Shown piece by piece: positions 1 through 9,213 of a DNA stretch of 64,000 nucleotides (position 1 is its first letter; every line of letters starts with the position of its first letter). Source of the DNA: Roseococcus suduntuyensis (GTDB lineage: Bacteria; Pseudomonadota; Alphaproteobacteria; Acetobacterales; Acetobacteraceae); the NCBI RefSeq assembly GCF_014196305.1, contig NZ_JACIDJ010000001.1, positions 523,683-587,682 on the forward strand. The letters are read 5' to 3'. The notes under the pieces are model-generated. The model ran no database searches, was not told where the DNA came from, and saw only the letters and a program-made list of their open reading frames with translations. A program made the position numbers and the translations under genes.

Positions 1-3000
1 CGGGGCGGTCGGTGCGGACCCAGCGCGGCGCGTCATAGGGAAGGCGCGCCGGGATATCCTGCGCGCTGACCAAGGCGAGTTCGCCCGTCAGCGCCTCGCG
101 GCCCGCGCCCAGCGCCGTGGCGGCGGCCACCATCTCGATGCCCGTGCGCCCCGCCACCACCAGCAGCAGCCCGAGCGGATCATTGGGGTTGTCCACCACC
201 GCCAGCGTCGGGCCATCCAGGCGCGGAATGGCCAGCCCCGGCACGCTGTCCAGCCCCGCCAGGAAGACCACCGCATTGCCCTGCATCGGGATCTCGGAGG
301 CCACGGGGAAGGTGGCGCCACGATAATCCGCCTGGATGGCGAACCAGGATGAGACGATGGCCCCGGCGCGGATCATGTCGTCGGACGGCGCGCCGGGCAT
401 GATGATGGGCAGGACCAGCGGCTCGCGCAGCAGGCGCGGGTCGAAGAAGGGCTCGGGCAGGCGCGCCAGGTCGCGCACGGTGGGCAGCCGCTCCAGCGTC
501 AGCGTCAGCGTGGAGTTATTGGAGATGGAGGCCCAGAGCAGGCCGGAGACCGGGTCGTTGCACTCGATGGCGTAGCGGCCGGAGAAGCGGAAATTCAGCC
601 GGTTCGCGTCCGAGAAGAAGGCCGGGTTGATCGGGAATTCCAGCGGGCCGAAGGCCGGGCGGCCGCGGTCGGGCTGCACCGCGCCCACGAACTGCTCGTT
701 CATGGTGATGGCGATCTGGCTGAGCTCGGGGATCAGCGCGGGCGAGGTGGCGCCTTCCAGCAGCAGCACCGCCTGCGTCACCACCTCGTCGCCGCGCACG
801 CCGAAGAGCACGCCCTGCAGGTCCGACACGCCGCGCAGCTGCATGGGCCCGGCGAGGCCGAGCTGGCTCAGCGTGCGCGTCTCCTGCCGGATGCCCGTGG
901 CGGGCGCCGCGCCGAACAGGCCGGGCAGGCCGAAGGGCTGGGCGGCGGGCGGCGGTTCGGACGGGGCGGCGAAGGGCTGGGCCGCGGGCGGCGGCGCGGC
1001 CAAGGGGCCGCCGAGGGGTATGGCCGGCGCGGAGGGGCGCGGCACCAGCGTCAGCGGTGCGGCCGGGGGCGGGACGGGCGCCAGGCTCGGCGCCGGCGGG
1101 GGCGCGAGGCTGGGCGCCGCGGGCGGCGCCGCCTGCGGGCGGGTGGCGCCCGGCGGGGGCGGCAGGGGCGCCAGCGGCGGCGGCGCGCCCTGGGCCAGCG
1201 CGAAGCCCGGCACCAGCAGCCCCAGCACCAGCGTGGCAGTGGCGGCGGTGCGGTGCCAGAAGCGGCGGCGGCGCGGCGGCGGGGCCTCCTCCTCGTCCTC
1301 CTCCTCCTCCTGGAAGGTGGCGACGGGCGGCGCGGCCTGGACGGGCTTGGCCGCAACGGTGCGCGGGCGGGAGAACTGGGATTCACCGGCGAAGAGCCCG
1401 CCGATGGTGAAGACCACGTCGCGCAGCGAGCGCAGGGGGCGGTCGGCCGGCACGTCGTCCCAGTCCACCCAGGCATCGGCCCGGCCCAGCACGACGCGCA
1501 CGATGGCGCCCTCGTCCCGCATGTCCTGGGGGGCGAAACGCACCTGCAGCCGGCCTTCCTGCCAGCGCAACACCTCGGCCGGCACGCGGGTGCGGTCCAT
1601 GCCGGTATCCACTTCGATGGTCACGAGCGCGTCATCCTCCACGCCCTCCGGGCGGTCCAGGCGCAGGGCGGCACCGCCCAGGGAAAGGTCTTCGGTCACG
1701 CCCTCGACGCGGCGGCCATCGGGCAGGATGGCGGTGGCCAGAACGGTGGCGCGCACCCGCGCGCGTTCGCGCAATTGCCGCCGCTCACGCCCCACCGCGA
1801 TGCCGGCCAGCACCGAGATGAGGCACAGCAGCGCCCAGAACACGTTCAGCGCGTAGGCCTGGAATTCCAGGCTGGCCGGCGGGTTGGTGGAGAGGCCATA
1901 GACCCCCAGCATCAGCCCCGTGATCAGCGCCAGCGCCAGGATCATGCTGGGGCCGACGGCGCGGATGTCGAAATAGCCTTCCTCCAGCGTGCCGCCCTTG
2001 TCGGTCACGTTGAACTTGCCGCGCTTCGGGTCGAGCAGCGTCGCGAGCATCACGGGCAGGAGATAGACGGTCAGCACCGTCTCGTAGATCTCGGACCAGA
2101 AGGAATGGCGCGTCGTGGTCTGCATGCGCGAGGCGGTCACGATGGAGTGGATGATGTGCGGCCCCGCATAGGCCACGATCGCGAGCGGCGAGGCCGCGAT
2201 GACGTTCTCCTGGAAGATGAGGAAGGCGAGCGGCGCCGTGAGGAACACGAAGCGCGGCAGAGGAAAAAGGTAATGAATGGTTGACAAAAAATAGCAGATT
2301 CTCTGCGGAAGGTTGAGACCCCGGGCAAATAGCGGGTTCTCGATCCGCAGGATCTGAATCATGCCGCGCGCCCAGCGCATGCGCTGGCCTATGTGCAGCA
2401 CCAGGCGCTCCGTCGCGAGGCCCGCCGCCAGCGGCACGCGGAGATAGGCCGTGCGCCAGCCCGCCATCTGCATCTTGAGCGAGGCGTGGCAATCCTCGGT
2501 GACCGTCTCGGTCGGCACGCCGCCAATCGCTTCCAGCGCCGTGCGCCGGATCACGGCGCAGGAGCCGCAGAAGAAGGCGGCACCCCAGAAGTCGTTGCCC
2601 TGCTGGATCAGCCCGTAGAAGAGCAGGCCCTCATTGGGCACCTTGCGGCCGACCACGAGATTCCGCTCGAAGGGGTCGGGGCTGTAGAAGTGGTGCGGCG
2701 TCTGCACCATGGCCAGGCCCTTGTCGCGCAGCATCCAGCCCATGGTGAGCTGCAGGAAGCCGCGCGTCGCCACGTGGTCGCAGTCGAACACCACGATGTA
2801 TTCGCCATCGGTCTGCGCCATGGCGTGGTTGATGTTGCCGGCCTTCGCGCCCTTGTTGTCGGGGCGGATGATGTAGTTGCAGCCAGCCTCGGCGGCGAAG
2901 CGCCGGAACTCCTCGCGTCGTCCGTCATCCAGCAGGTGGACGCGCAGCTTGTCGGCCGGCCAGTCCATGGCCAGGGCGGCGAAGACGGTGGGGCGCACCA

Positions 3001-3478
3001 CCTCCAGCGCCTCGTTGTAGGTGGGGATGAACACGTCCACGACCGGCCACTCGTCCGGGTCGTCCGGCATGGCGGCGGGCTTGCGCTCCAGCGGCCAGAC
3101 CAGCTGGACGTAGGACAGCACCAGCACCACCAGCGCATAGAGTTCCGCCAGCACCAGCCCGGTGCCGAGGAAGGTCTGCCAGAAGCCCGTGAAGTCCAGC
3201 GTCTCGGTGATGCGCCAGTAGATGTAGCGCAGCGACACCAGCGCCGAGAGCACCGCCAGCATGATGGTGACGGTGCGGCCCGGCAGGCGGTTGAAGATGA
3301 GGAAGACCAGGAAGCCCAGCAGGCCGAACACCGCCTGCTGCTCGGCCTCCATCGGCACGACGATGACCAGCAGCGCGAAGACGCCGCCAAACAGGGCCAT
3401 CAGCGTGCCGAACAGCTTCGTGCGCGCCAGCGGCAGCCGGGCGAGCCATTCGGACCTGCGGGAAGGAGCCGCGCTCAA
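1..3478 (-). CDS. bcsAB: Fused cellulose synthase BcsA-BcsB (3' end outside window)
   Basis: This protein makes beta-1,4-glucan from UDP-glucose at the inner membrane and passes it into the periplasm. The frame is open from about 3478 to the left edge. Family-2 glycosyltransferase motifs are visible: FDCDH near residue 230, TED near 327 and QRMRW near 367. A c-di-GMP PilZ region (RERRQ, DLSLGG) begins near 563. Around residue 745 an Arg-run, a hydrophobic segment and an Ala-Gln site look like an internal signal peptide. Proline-rich sequence and BcsB follow, reaching its PYDAPRW motif at the edge. The likely start is TTG at 3478, overlapping the bcsQ stop as TTGA; the first ATG in this frame comes only about 26 codons later. 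A BcsA-BcsB fusion is known from acetic acid bacteria. The end is not in the window. Confidence 0.9.
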   Translation of the reverse strand, partial: MSAAPSRRSEWLARLPLARTKLFGTLMALFGGVFALLVIVVPMEAEQQAVFGLLGFLVFLIFNRLPGRTVTIMLAVLSALVSLRYIYWRITETLDFTGFWQTFLGTGLVLAELYALVVLVLSYVQLVWPLERKPAAMPDDPDEWPVVDVFIPTYNEALEVVRPTVFAALAMDWPADKLRVHLLDDGRREEFRRFAAEAGCNYIIRPDNKGAKAGNINHAMAQTDGEYIVVFDCDHVATRGFLQLTMGWMLRDKGLAMVQTPHHFYSPDPFERNLVVGRKVPNEGLLFYGLIQQGNDFWGAAFFCGSCAVIRRTALEAIGGVPTETVTEDCHASLKMQMAGWRTAYLRVPLAAGLATERLVLHIGQRMRWARGMIQILRIENPLFARGLNLPQRICYFLSTIHYLFPLPRFVFLTAPLAFLIFQENVIAASPLAIVAYAGPHIIHSIVTASRMQTTTRHSFWSEIYETVLTVYLLPVMLATLLDPKRGKFNVTDKGGTLEEGYFDIRAVGPSMILALALITGLMLGVYGLSTNPPASLEFQAYALNVFWALLCLISVLAGIAVGRERRQLRERARVRATVLATAILPDGRRVEGVTEDLSLGGAALRLDRPEGVEDDALVTIEVDTGMDRTRVPAEVLRWQEGRLQVRFAPQDMRDEGAIVRVVLGRADAWVDWDDVPADRPLRSLRDVVFTIGGLFAGESQFSRPRTVAAKPVQAAPPVATFQEEEEDEEEAPPPRRRRFWHRTAATATLVLGLLVPGFALAQGAPPPLAPLPPPPGATRPQAAPPAAPSLAPPPAPSLAPVPPPAAPLTLVPRPSAPAIPLGGPLAAPPPAAQPFAAPSEPPPAAQPFGLPGLFGAAPATGIRQETRTLSQLGLAGPMQLRGVSDLQGVLFGVRGDEVVTQAVLLLEGATSPALIPELSQIAITMNEQFVGAVQPDRGRPAFGPLEFPINPAFFSDANRLNFRFSGRYAIECNDPVSGLLWASISNNSTLTLTLERLPTVRDLARLPEPFFDPRLLREPLVLPIIMPGAPSDDMIRAGAIVSSWFAIQADYRGATFPVASEIPMQGNAVVFLAGLDSVPGLAIPRLDGPTLAVVDNPNDPLGLLLVVAGRTGIEMVAAATALGAGREALTGELALVSAQDIPARLPYDAPRWVRTDRP

Positions 3479-4275
3479 CGCGCGCCCCAGCCGGCGCTGA
3501 ATGGGTCGGGCCCGCTGGGCAGCGCGGCCTCGATCCCGCGCGCGATCTCGCGCAGGTCCTCGGCGGCCTGACTGGTGGGCGCGAGGTCGAGCACCAGGCG
3601 CTGCGCGGCCAGCGCCTCCGCCACCAGCTCGTCGCGCGCCACGGCGCCTAGCAGGCGGGGGCCGATATGCCGCGCCACCGTCTCGGCCGCCGCGCGCGAG
3701 AGGCGGGCATTGGGGTCCACCGCGTTCAGCACCACGCGCAGCCTTCCGGCGAACAGCGTCGCCATGGTGCCCGCGCCGAGGAAACGACCGCTCTCGATGT
3801 CCGGGATCAGCGCCGCACTGGTGGCATCGGGCAGCAGCACGGTGCAGACCAGGCTCGCCATGGGCGCGATGATGTTGAGCGCGTGCGAGGCGCCCGGCGG
3901 CGTGTCCGCCACCACCAGCAGGTTGGGGTCGCCCAGGATGGAGCGCATGGGTGCCGCCAGCAGCTCCGGGTCGCGCTCCAGCGCATGGGCGAGGCCGAGC
4001 GTGCCGCGGATGTCGCCCGAGCCGTGCGGCAGCAGCATCACGCCCGAGGCGGTCTGCCGCACCAGGTCGCGCCAGTCCGGCCGCTTAGGCAATTCCACCA
4101 TGAAGCCGCCCGTATCGGTCAGCGGCACGCCGAAATGCAGGCGCAGCGTGTTCTGCGGGTCGAAATCCATGACGAGCACACGGCGCCCCTGGCGGCGCAG
4201 CGCATCGGCGATATTCGCCGCGAGCGTCGTCTTGCCGACACCACCTTTGGGCGAGGCGAAACAGAGAAGGGGCAT
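3475..4275 (-). CDS. bcsQ: BcsQ/YhjQ cellulose biosynthesis ParA-like ATPase
   Basis: A 266-residue MinD/ParA-type ATPase. In cellulose operons this family helps place the synthase complex at the pole or membrane. The deviant Walker A sits at residues 10-17 (KGGVGKTT), DFDPQ near 42 and a Walker B-like VADTPPG near 128. The ATG at 4275 is preferred over an upstream in-frame ATG at 4323 because it follows a GGAG ribosome site, gives the standard N-terminus and leaves 13 bases to bcsP. The stop overlaps the proposed TTG start of bcsAB, so the two are probably translationally coupled. Confidence 0.88.
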   Translation of the reverse strand: MPLLCFASPKGGVGKTTLAANIADALRRQGRRVLVMDFDPQNTLRLHFGVPLTDTGGFMVELPKRPDWRDLVRQTASGVMLLPHGSGDIRGTLGLAHALERDPELLAAPMRSILGDPNLLVVADTPPGASHALNIIAPMASLVCTVLLPDATSAALIPDIESGRFLGAGTMATLFAGRLRVVLNAVDPNARLSRAAAETVARHIGPRLLGAVARDELVAEALAAQRLVLDLAPTSQAAEDLREIARGIEAALPSGPDPFSAGWGAR

Positions 4276-4288
4276 GGAGGCTCCAGGA

Positions 4289-5131
4289 CTAGCGTGCGGG
4301 GGGTGCCATGGCGGCACGCGCATCCTGCCTTGCGGCGAGCCCCTCGGCTATCATTCGCATCACCTCCGCGAGCGGCGTCGTGACCTCGGCCGCGGGCAAG
4401 GGTTCGGGCGGCGGCGGGGGCGGGGGCGCGTCCTCGGCCGCCACGGCGCCACGCAACAGGGCCAGCGTGCTGCGCGGGGCGGGAGGAGGCGCGGGCGCGC
4501 CCATGTCCTGGCTCGACAGCGCATCCAGCAGGGAGAAGCCGCTGCTGGTGGGCGTGGGCGCCGGGACCGGCGTGGGACGAGGCGGCGGCGTGGCCATGAC
4601 CTGGACCGGAGGGGATGGCTGGGGCGGCGGCGGGGCGGGCGCGAGGTCCAGCAGCGGCGGCGGGGGCGCGGGCGGCACGGCGTTGGCGACCGGGTTGGCG
4701 ACTGGGGCGTTGGCGACTGGGGCGATGGAGACCGGGGCGATGGGGGGCGGCGACGGCGCGGGTTCAGGCTCGGCCGCCGCCGCGGCGAGTGCGGCCCAAT
4801 CGATCATGGGTTCGACCATGGGCTCCGGCGCGACGGGAGGGGCGGCCAGTTCGACCACGGCGGCAGGCGCGGTCTCGGACGGCGGCGGGGCGGGCTCGGC
4901 ATGGGCGAGCGGTCCGAACGGCCCCATCCCCGCGCCCACCGGACCAAAGGGGCCCATGGCGGGACGCGGCTCGGGCATGGTTTCGGAAGGCCCTTCCGCA
5001 TTCGGGGCGGGCACGGTCTCGGCGGGAGGCGGGGCCTCGGGCTCACCGCGCACGGGTTGATTGCCGAAGCTGCGATACTTCAGCCCAGGGGTATTCAGGG
5101 CCGCGCGAATACGGGCGACGTCATTCTCCAT
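4289..5131 (-). CDS. bcsP: Proline-rich BcsP/BcsR-like cellulose accessory protein
   Basis: A 280-residue protein with a short ordered N-terminus (DVARIRAAL then PGLKYRSF, residues 4-24) followed by more than 200 residues rich in Pro, Ala and Glu. That layout fits the BcsP proteins found next to bcsQ, whose N-terminal segment resembles BcsR. Their job is thought to be in assembling or regulating the synthase. Short PVAN-type repeats lie in the middle, and the last 40 residues regain helical character (EVMRMIAEGLAARQDARA). It lies between bcsZ and bcsQ on one strand. The assignment rests on context and composition, not on a catalytic motif. Confidence 0.65.
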   Translation of the reverse strand: MENDVARIRAALNTPGLKYRSFGNQPVRGEPEAPPPAETVPAPNAEGPSETMPEPRPAMGPFGPVGAGMGPFGPLAHAEPAPPPSETAPAAVVELAAPPVAPEPMVEPMIDWAALAAAAAEPEPAPSPPPIAPVSIAPVANAPVANPVANAVPPAPPPPLLDLAPAPPPPQPSPPVQVMATPPPRPTPVPAPTPTSSGFSLLDALSSQDMGAPAPPPAPRSTLALLRGAVAAEDAPPPPPPPEPLPAAEVTTPLAEVMRMIAEGLAARQDARAAMAPPAR

Positions 5132-5237
5132 GGCGATGCTGGCTTTCGAACCCTCGGTGCCCGTCTAACATGGACGGGAAACCCCCATCGGGAAACAGCA
5201 ATTTTCGTCATCTTTGCACAAAAATGTTGACGTTTGA

Positions 5238-6299
5238 TCAGCATAGGCCCGAATCCCTTGCAGTCAATGCAACCAACAAGGACAGCGAGGCGGAGTAATA
5301 ATCGGAAACAGCGCCGCCTTCTTGTACAGGGCACGCCTGGATTGTGGCTGGTGATCGCAACACGCGGATCAGTTGCGCGACCGCCGCGATGCCGGGCGAG
5401 GCCGCATAGGGCGATACAACATCATTGGTGAGATCGGCCCAGGCAGGAAGATGCCGGTGCGTCCGGTCGGACCAGAAGCGCGCCGCCGCGGTCAGCGCCG
5501 GCTCTTCGGTCAGCCCCACCCAGGCGAAATAGAGCGGCACCCGCACCGCGTCGTAGGAAAAGCGGGGCGGCCAGCCGGAAGCGGGGCGGAGCCGCCCATT
5601 CTCCCGCTCCAGCTTCAGCCAGTCGGGCGGCAGGCCCCAGCGGCCGAAGCGCGCCCGGCGCAGCAGCCCGAGCCCGTCCGCCGCCAGCCGCAGCCAGGCG
5701 GGGTCCGGCACGGCGGCGGCCAGGGCGCGGATGGCGGGGAAGGCATAATAGGATGGGTTCAGCACCACATGCGCCTGGTGCTCGAAGCCGCGCAGGCCGG
5801 GCATCAGCACCAGGTGCGCCCCTACCATGCGCACCAGCCGCCGGAGGATGTCGCGCGCCAGCGCCGCGCCCTGCGCCGCATGCCCCGCATCGCCCCAGCG
5901 CGCGCCGGCCTCCAGCAGCGCCCAGGCGATGAACAGGTCGCCGTCGGTCGCGTTATTCGCGTCACTCACCGGCGTGGCGAGGGCGGGGGCATAGCGCCAG
6001 GAAAACAGCTCATCCTGCGGGCGCTTCAGCACACGCATGGTCCAGCCGTGCAGGCGGTGGAAGCTGATGGGGTCATCGGCCCGGACGGCGCAGAGCATGG
6101 CCCAACCCTGCCCCTCGGAGTGGGAGACGCCGCCATTGCCCGTGTCCACCACCCGGCCCTCCGGCGCCATGAACTGGTCGCGGAAGCGGGACCATTGGCT
6201 GCGCAGGGCGTCCTCCGGGTTGGCCACGGCCTGGCGGGCGAGCAGCAGCGGGCCCGCTTTCAGCACGGCACGCCGCGGGGCCAGGAAGCGCGAGGTCAT
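5238..6299 (-). CDS. bcsZ: BcsZ/CMCax family 8 endoglucanase
   Basis: A 353-residue exported endo-1,4-glucanase that trims or edits nascent cellulose in the periplasm. Residues 1-26 look like a signal peptide with an Arg-Arg pair, possibly Tat. The GH8 signature SHSEGQGWAM carries the general acid Glu62, and NNATDGDLFIAW carries conserved Asp119/121. The ATG at 6299 has AAGGAG about nine bases upstream; an in-frame ATG at 6377 would add 26 residues ahead of the signal peptide. It is the first gene of the bcs cluster, with about 106 AT-richer bases before bcsP that could hold a second promoter. Confidence 0.9.
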   Translation of the reverse strand: MTSRFLAPRRAVLKAGPLLLARQAVANPEDALRSQWSRFRDQFMAPEGRVVDTGNGGVSHSEGQGWAMLCAVRADDPISFHRLHGWTMRVLKRPQDELFSWRYAPALATPVSDANNATDGDLFIAWALLEAGARWGDAGHAAQGAALARDILRRLVRMVGAHLVLMPGLRGFEHQAHVVLNPSYYAFPAIRALAAAVPDPAWLRLAADGLGLLRRARFGRWGLPPDWLKLERENGRLRPASGWPPRFSYDAVRVPLYFAWVGLTEEPALTAAARFWSDRTHRHLPAWADLTNDVVSPYAASPGIAAVAQLIRVLRSPATIQACPVQEGGAVSDYYSASLSLLVALTARDSGLC

Positions 6300-6444
6300 G
6301 GGCTGGCAGCTCCTTGGGGGCGGGAAGATGTCGGCCACGCCCTTCCTGCGCGCCCCGCCTTGCCAATCCATGAACACCCCCCCGGCTTGCCAAGCCGCGC
6401 CGGGCGCGTCCCTATTCGGGAAACCCTTCCGGAAGGATCACGAC

Positions 6445-7353
6445 ATGGCGCTTCGTCTCGTCACCTTTGCCCCGCATGGCGCCCCTTTGGGGGGCGGCCC
6501 GGCCCGCGCCGGCGCCCTGCTCAATGACGGCGAGGTGCTGGATTTCGCCGCCGCCGGCCTGCCCTATGCCGAGATGACGCAGGTGATCGAGGGGGGCGCC
6601 GAGGCGCTTTCCGCCATCCGCGCCGCCATGGCCGCCCCCGCCGCCACCGCCCGGCTGCCGCTGTCGGAGGTCACGCTCTGCGCGCCCATCCCGCGCCCGG
6701 CGCGCAACGTCTTCTGCGTGGGCCGCAACTACATGGACCATGTGGCCGAGGGCGACCGGACCCGCGGCATCACGAACAGCGAGCTGCCGAAATTCCCGCA
6801 ATTCTTCACCAAGGCGCCGGACACGGTCATCGCCCATGGCGCCACCATCCCGGACCACGGCGCCACCGGCATCACGAAGTGGCTGGACTATGAGGCGGAG
6901 CTGACCATCGTCGTCGGCACCGCCGGCACCAACATCGCACCCGAGGACGCGCTGAAGCACATCTTCGGCTGGACCATCGCGAATGACGTGACGGGGCGCG
7001 ACCTGCAGCGCCGCTACGGGCAGTGGTTCAAGGGCAAGTCGCTGGACGGCTCCTGCCCCATGGGCCCCTGGATCATCCCGGCCGATGAGCTGGACGCCTC
7101 CGACATCGCCATCCAGCTCTGGGTGAATGACGAGATGCGGCAGTCCTCGCGCACCAGCAAGATGATCTTCGACGTGGGGCAGATCATGCACCACCTCTCG
7201 CTCGGCTTCACCCTGCGCCCCGGCGACTTGATCATGACCGGCACGCCCGAGGGCGTGGGCTATGCCATGGACCCGCCCCAGGTGCTCAAGACCGGCGACG
7301 TGGTGAAGATCGCGGTGGAAGGCATCGGGGAGCTGGTGAACCCGGTGGGCTGA
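6445..7353 (+). CDS. Fumarylacetoacetate hydrolase (FAH) family protein
   Basis: A 302-residue member of the FAH superfamily, Mg-dependent enzymes that hydrolyse C-C bonds, decarboxylate or isomerise acylpyruvates and related products of aromatic breakdown. Visible family features are GRNYMDHVAEG near residue 90, the metal-binding Glu pair in DYEAEL, Asp in NDVTGRDLQ and TGTPEGVG near the C-terminus. The ATG at 6445 follows GGAAGGA. The substrate cannot be read from sequence. Its last 68 bases are overlapped antisense by the TetR gene. Confidence 0.85.
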   Translation: MALRLVTFAPHGAPLGGGPARAGALLNDGEVLDFAAAGLPYAEMTQVIEGGAEALSAIRAAMAAPAATARLPLSEVTLCAPIPRPARNVFCVGRNYMDHVAEGDRTRGITNSELPKFPQFFTKAPDTVIAHGATIPDHGATGITKWLDYEAELTIVVGTAGTNIAPEDALKHIFGWTIANDVTGRDLQRRYGQWFKGKSLDGSCPMGPWIIPADELDASDIAIQLWVNDEMRQSSRTSKMIFDVGQIMHHLSLGFTLRPGDLIMTGTPEGVGYAMDPPQVLKTGDVVKIAVEGIGELVNPVG

Positions 7354-8026
7354 GGTCTTGTTCCTTCGCGGCTGATCCGTCGGGGCCAGCAGGTGGCCTC
7401 GGCGCATCGGACGCCAGCGCGCCGAACACCATCTCGAGGTGCCCCTCCAGCAGGGCCTGGCGGGGCACGGGGTCGAGCCGCTCGAAGTTCAGCCGCCACA
7501 TCGCGGCCATCAGCGCGGGCGCCATGATCAGCATGGGCGCCCGCAGCAGGGCGCTGTCCCGGAACTCGCCCGCCGCGACCCCGCGGGCGAGCACCCGCTG
7601 GATCACCTCCTGGCCGCGCGCCATGGACAGGCGGTGATAGGCCTCCAGGAGTTGCGGGAAGCGCGGCCCCTCGGTCAGGACCATGCGCATGATCAGCGGC
7701 ATGTCGCTGTCCATCACGCCGCGATGCGCCTCGATGATGAGGGCGCGCAGCATCTCCGTGGCCGTGCCGGGGGGGTCGGCCAGGGCCGCCTCGGCGCCGG
7801 CCAGCACGGGGGCCAGGCGCGACTGCACGGCGGCCTCGAACAGCGCCTCCTTCGTCGGGAAATAGCGGAACACGGTGCCCTTCGCGACGCCGGCGCGGCG
7901 CGCGATGTCCTCCATGCGCGCCGGGCCGAAGCCACGCTCGGTGAATTCGGCGAGGCCCGCCTCCAGGATTTCACCCGGCCGCGCCTCCTTCCGCCGGCGA
8001 CGCGGCTTTGCTGACCCGTCGGTCAT
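7286..8026 (-). CDS. TetR/AcrR family transcriptional regulator
   Basis: A 246-residue repressor. The N-terminal helix-turn-helix reads ARMEDIARRAGVAKGTVFRYF (residues 36-56), a typical TetR recognition unit after a basic start (KPRRRRKEARPG). The rest is an all-helical ligand domain. It is divergent from the exporter genes at 8095-11050 with 68 bases between and probably represses them. The last 40 residues are Pro/Ser/Arg-rich and read antisense through the 3' end of the FAH gene, so the tail may be non-functional drift. Confidence 0.87.
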   Translation of the reverse strand: MTDGSAKPRRRRKEARPGEILEAGLAEFTERGFGPARMEDIARRAGVAKGTVFRYFPTKEALFEAAVQSRLAPVLAGAEAALADPPGTATEMLRALIIEAHRGVMDSDMPLIMRMVLTEGPRFPQLLEAYHRLSMARGQEVIQRVLARGVAAGEFRDSALLRAPMLIMAPALMAAMWRLNFERLDPVPRQALLEGHLEMVFGALASDAPRPPAGPDGSAAKEQDLSPPGSPAPRCLPPRSSPRRRS

Positions 8027-8058
8027 TAATGCTTCCCCTCACGCCCGCACCATGATAA

Positions 8059-8072
8059 TGACCAGAGGGTCA
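8059..8072. promoter_or_regulatory. Candidate TetR operator
   Basis: A perfect inverted repeat, TGACC-AGAG-GGTCA, lies in the 68-base gap between the divergent TetR gene and the exporter operon. Position and symmetry fit an operator controlling both. No binding data are available. Confidence 0.5.
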
Positions 8073-8094
8073 ATATCGCAAAGGAACATGGTGC

Positions 8095-9213
8095 GTGGCC
8101 CTCGATACCACCCGTGACGGCGACTTGCCGATGGAGGTGGCGCGTCCCCTCGCGCGCCGCCGCCTCGGCTGGCTCGGCGGGCTGCTCGCGGCGCTGGCCG
8201 TGGGCGCCGTGGCCGTCATGGCCTGGCCACGCCCCGCCCCCCCGCCCGCAGCCCCCGCTGCGGACAGCGGCCCAGCCCGGTCCGTGGAGGGCGGGCCCTC
8301 CCCCGTGCTCGCCATCGGCAGGCTGGTGCCGCGCAGCCGCGTCATCACCATCGCTCCCCCCTTCGGCGGTGGTGATGCGCGGCTGGCGGAGCTTCGGGTG
8401 CGCGAAGGCGACACGGTGGAGGAGGGCGCCATCCTCGCCACGCTCGACAGCGCGCCTTCCCTCGCCGCCGCCCTGGCCGCCGCCGAGGCGCAGCGCGCCC
8501 AGCGCGAGGCGGCGCTGGCGCAGACCCTGCTCGCCGTCGCCACCAGCCTGGCCGAGGCGGAGGCCGCCCTGGCCCGCGCCGAGGCCTCGCTCCCCGTGCT
8601 GCGCCGCGACCTGGAGCGCGCCGAGGCCCTGGCCGCGCGCGGCGCCACCCCCGCCCAGACGCTGGACCAGCGGCGCCTGGCCCACGCCCAGGCCGAGCAG
8701 GACGCCGCCCGCGCCCGCGCCGCACTGGCCCGCCACGCCGGCCCGCCCGAGGCGCAGCCGGATATCCTGCTGGCGCGCCGCAACCTCGACACCGCCGCCG
8801 CCGAGCGCGACCGCGCCGCCGCCGACCTGGCCCGCGCCACCATCCGCGCCCCCAGCGCGGGCACGGTGCTGACCCTGCACGCCCGCCCCGGCGAGCGGCC
8901 GGGCAATGCCGGGCTGATGACCTTCGCCCGGCTCGACGACATGATCGCGGAGATCGAGGTGCATGAGGACCGCGTGGCCCGCCTGCGCCCGGGCGCGCCG
9001 GTCACGCTGGTCTCGCCCGCGCTGGAGGCGCCTCTGCACGGCACGCTGGACCATCTGGGCCGCGAGGTGCAGCGCCAGACCGTGACGGACCCCAGCCCCG
9101 CCGCCGCCACCGATGCGCGCGTGGTGCGCGCCGTGGTGGCGCTGGAGGGCGAGGCGGCCCGGCGCGCCGCAACGCTGGTCAACCTCCAGGTCACGGCGCG
9201 GATCGGGCCGTGA
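8095..9213 (+). CDS. devB: DevB/HlyD-type membrane fusion protein of an ABC exporter
   Basis: A 372-residue periplasmic adaptor. One membrane anchor (residues 23-42) is followed by a lipoyl-like half (RLVPRSRVITIAPP), a long Ala/Glu/Arg coiled coil (about 120-240) and a beta-barrel end (IRAPSAGTVLTLHARPGERPG). It bridges the DevC permease to an outer membrane channel, which is not encoded nearby. GTG at 8095 is chosen because AAGGA lies eight bases upstream; an ATG at 8131 would start just before the anchor. The next gene overlaps its stop by one base. Confidence 0.82.
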   Translation: MALDTTRDGDLPMEVARPLARRRLGWLGGLLAALAVGAVAVMAWPRPAPPPAAPAADSGPARSVEGGPSPVLAIGRLVPRSRVITIAPPFGGGDARLAELRVREGDTVEEGAILATLDSAPSLAAALAAAEAQRAQREAALAQTLLAVATSLAEAEAALARAEASLPVLRRDLERAEALAARGATPAQTLDQRRLAHAQAEQDAARARAALARHAGPPEAQPDILLARRNLDTAAAERDRAAADLARATIRAPSAGTVLTLHARPGERPGNAGLMTFARLDDMIAEIEVHEDRVARLRPGAPVTLVSPALEAPLHGTLDHLGREVQRQTVTDPSPAAATDARVVRAVVALEGEAARRAATLVNLQVTARIGP

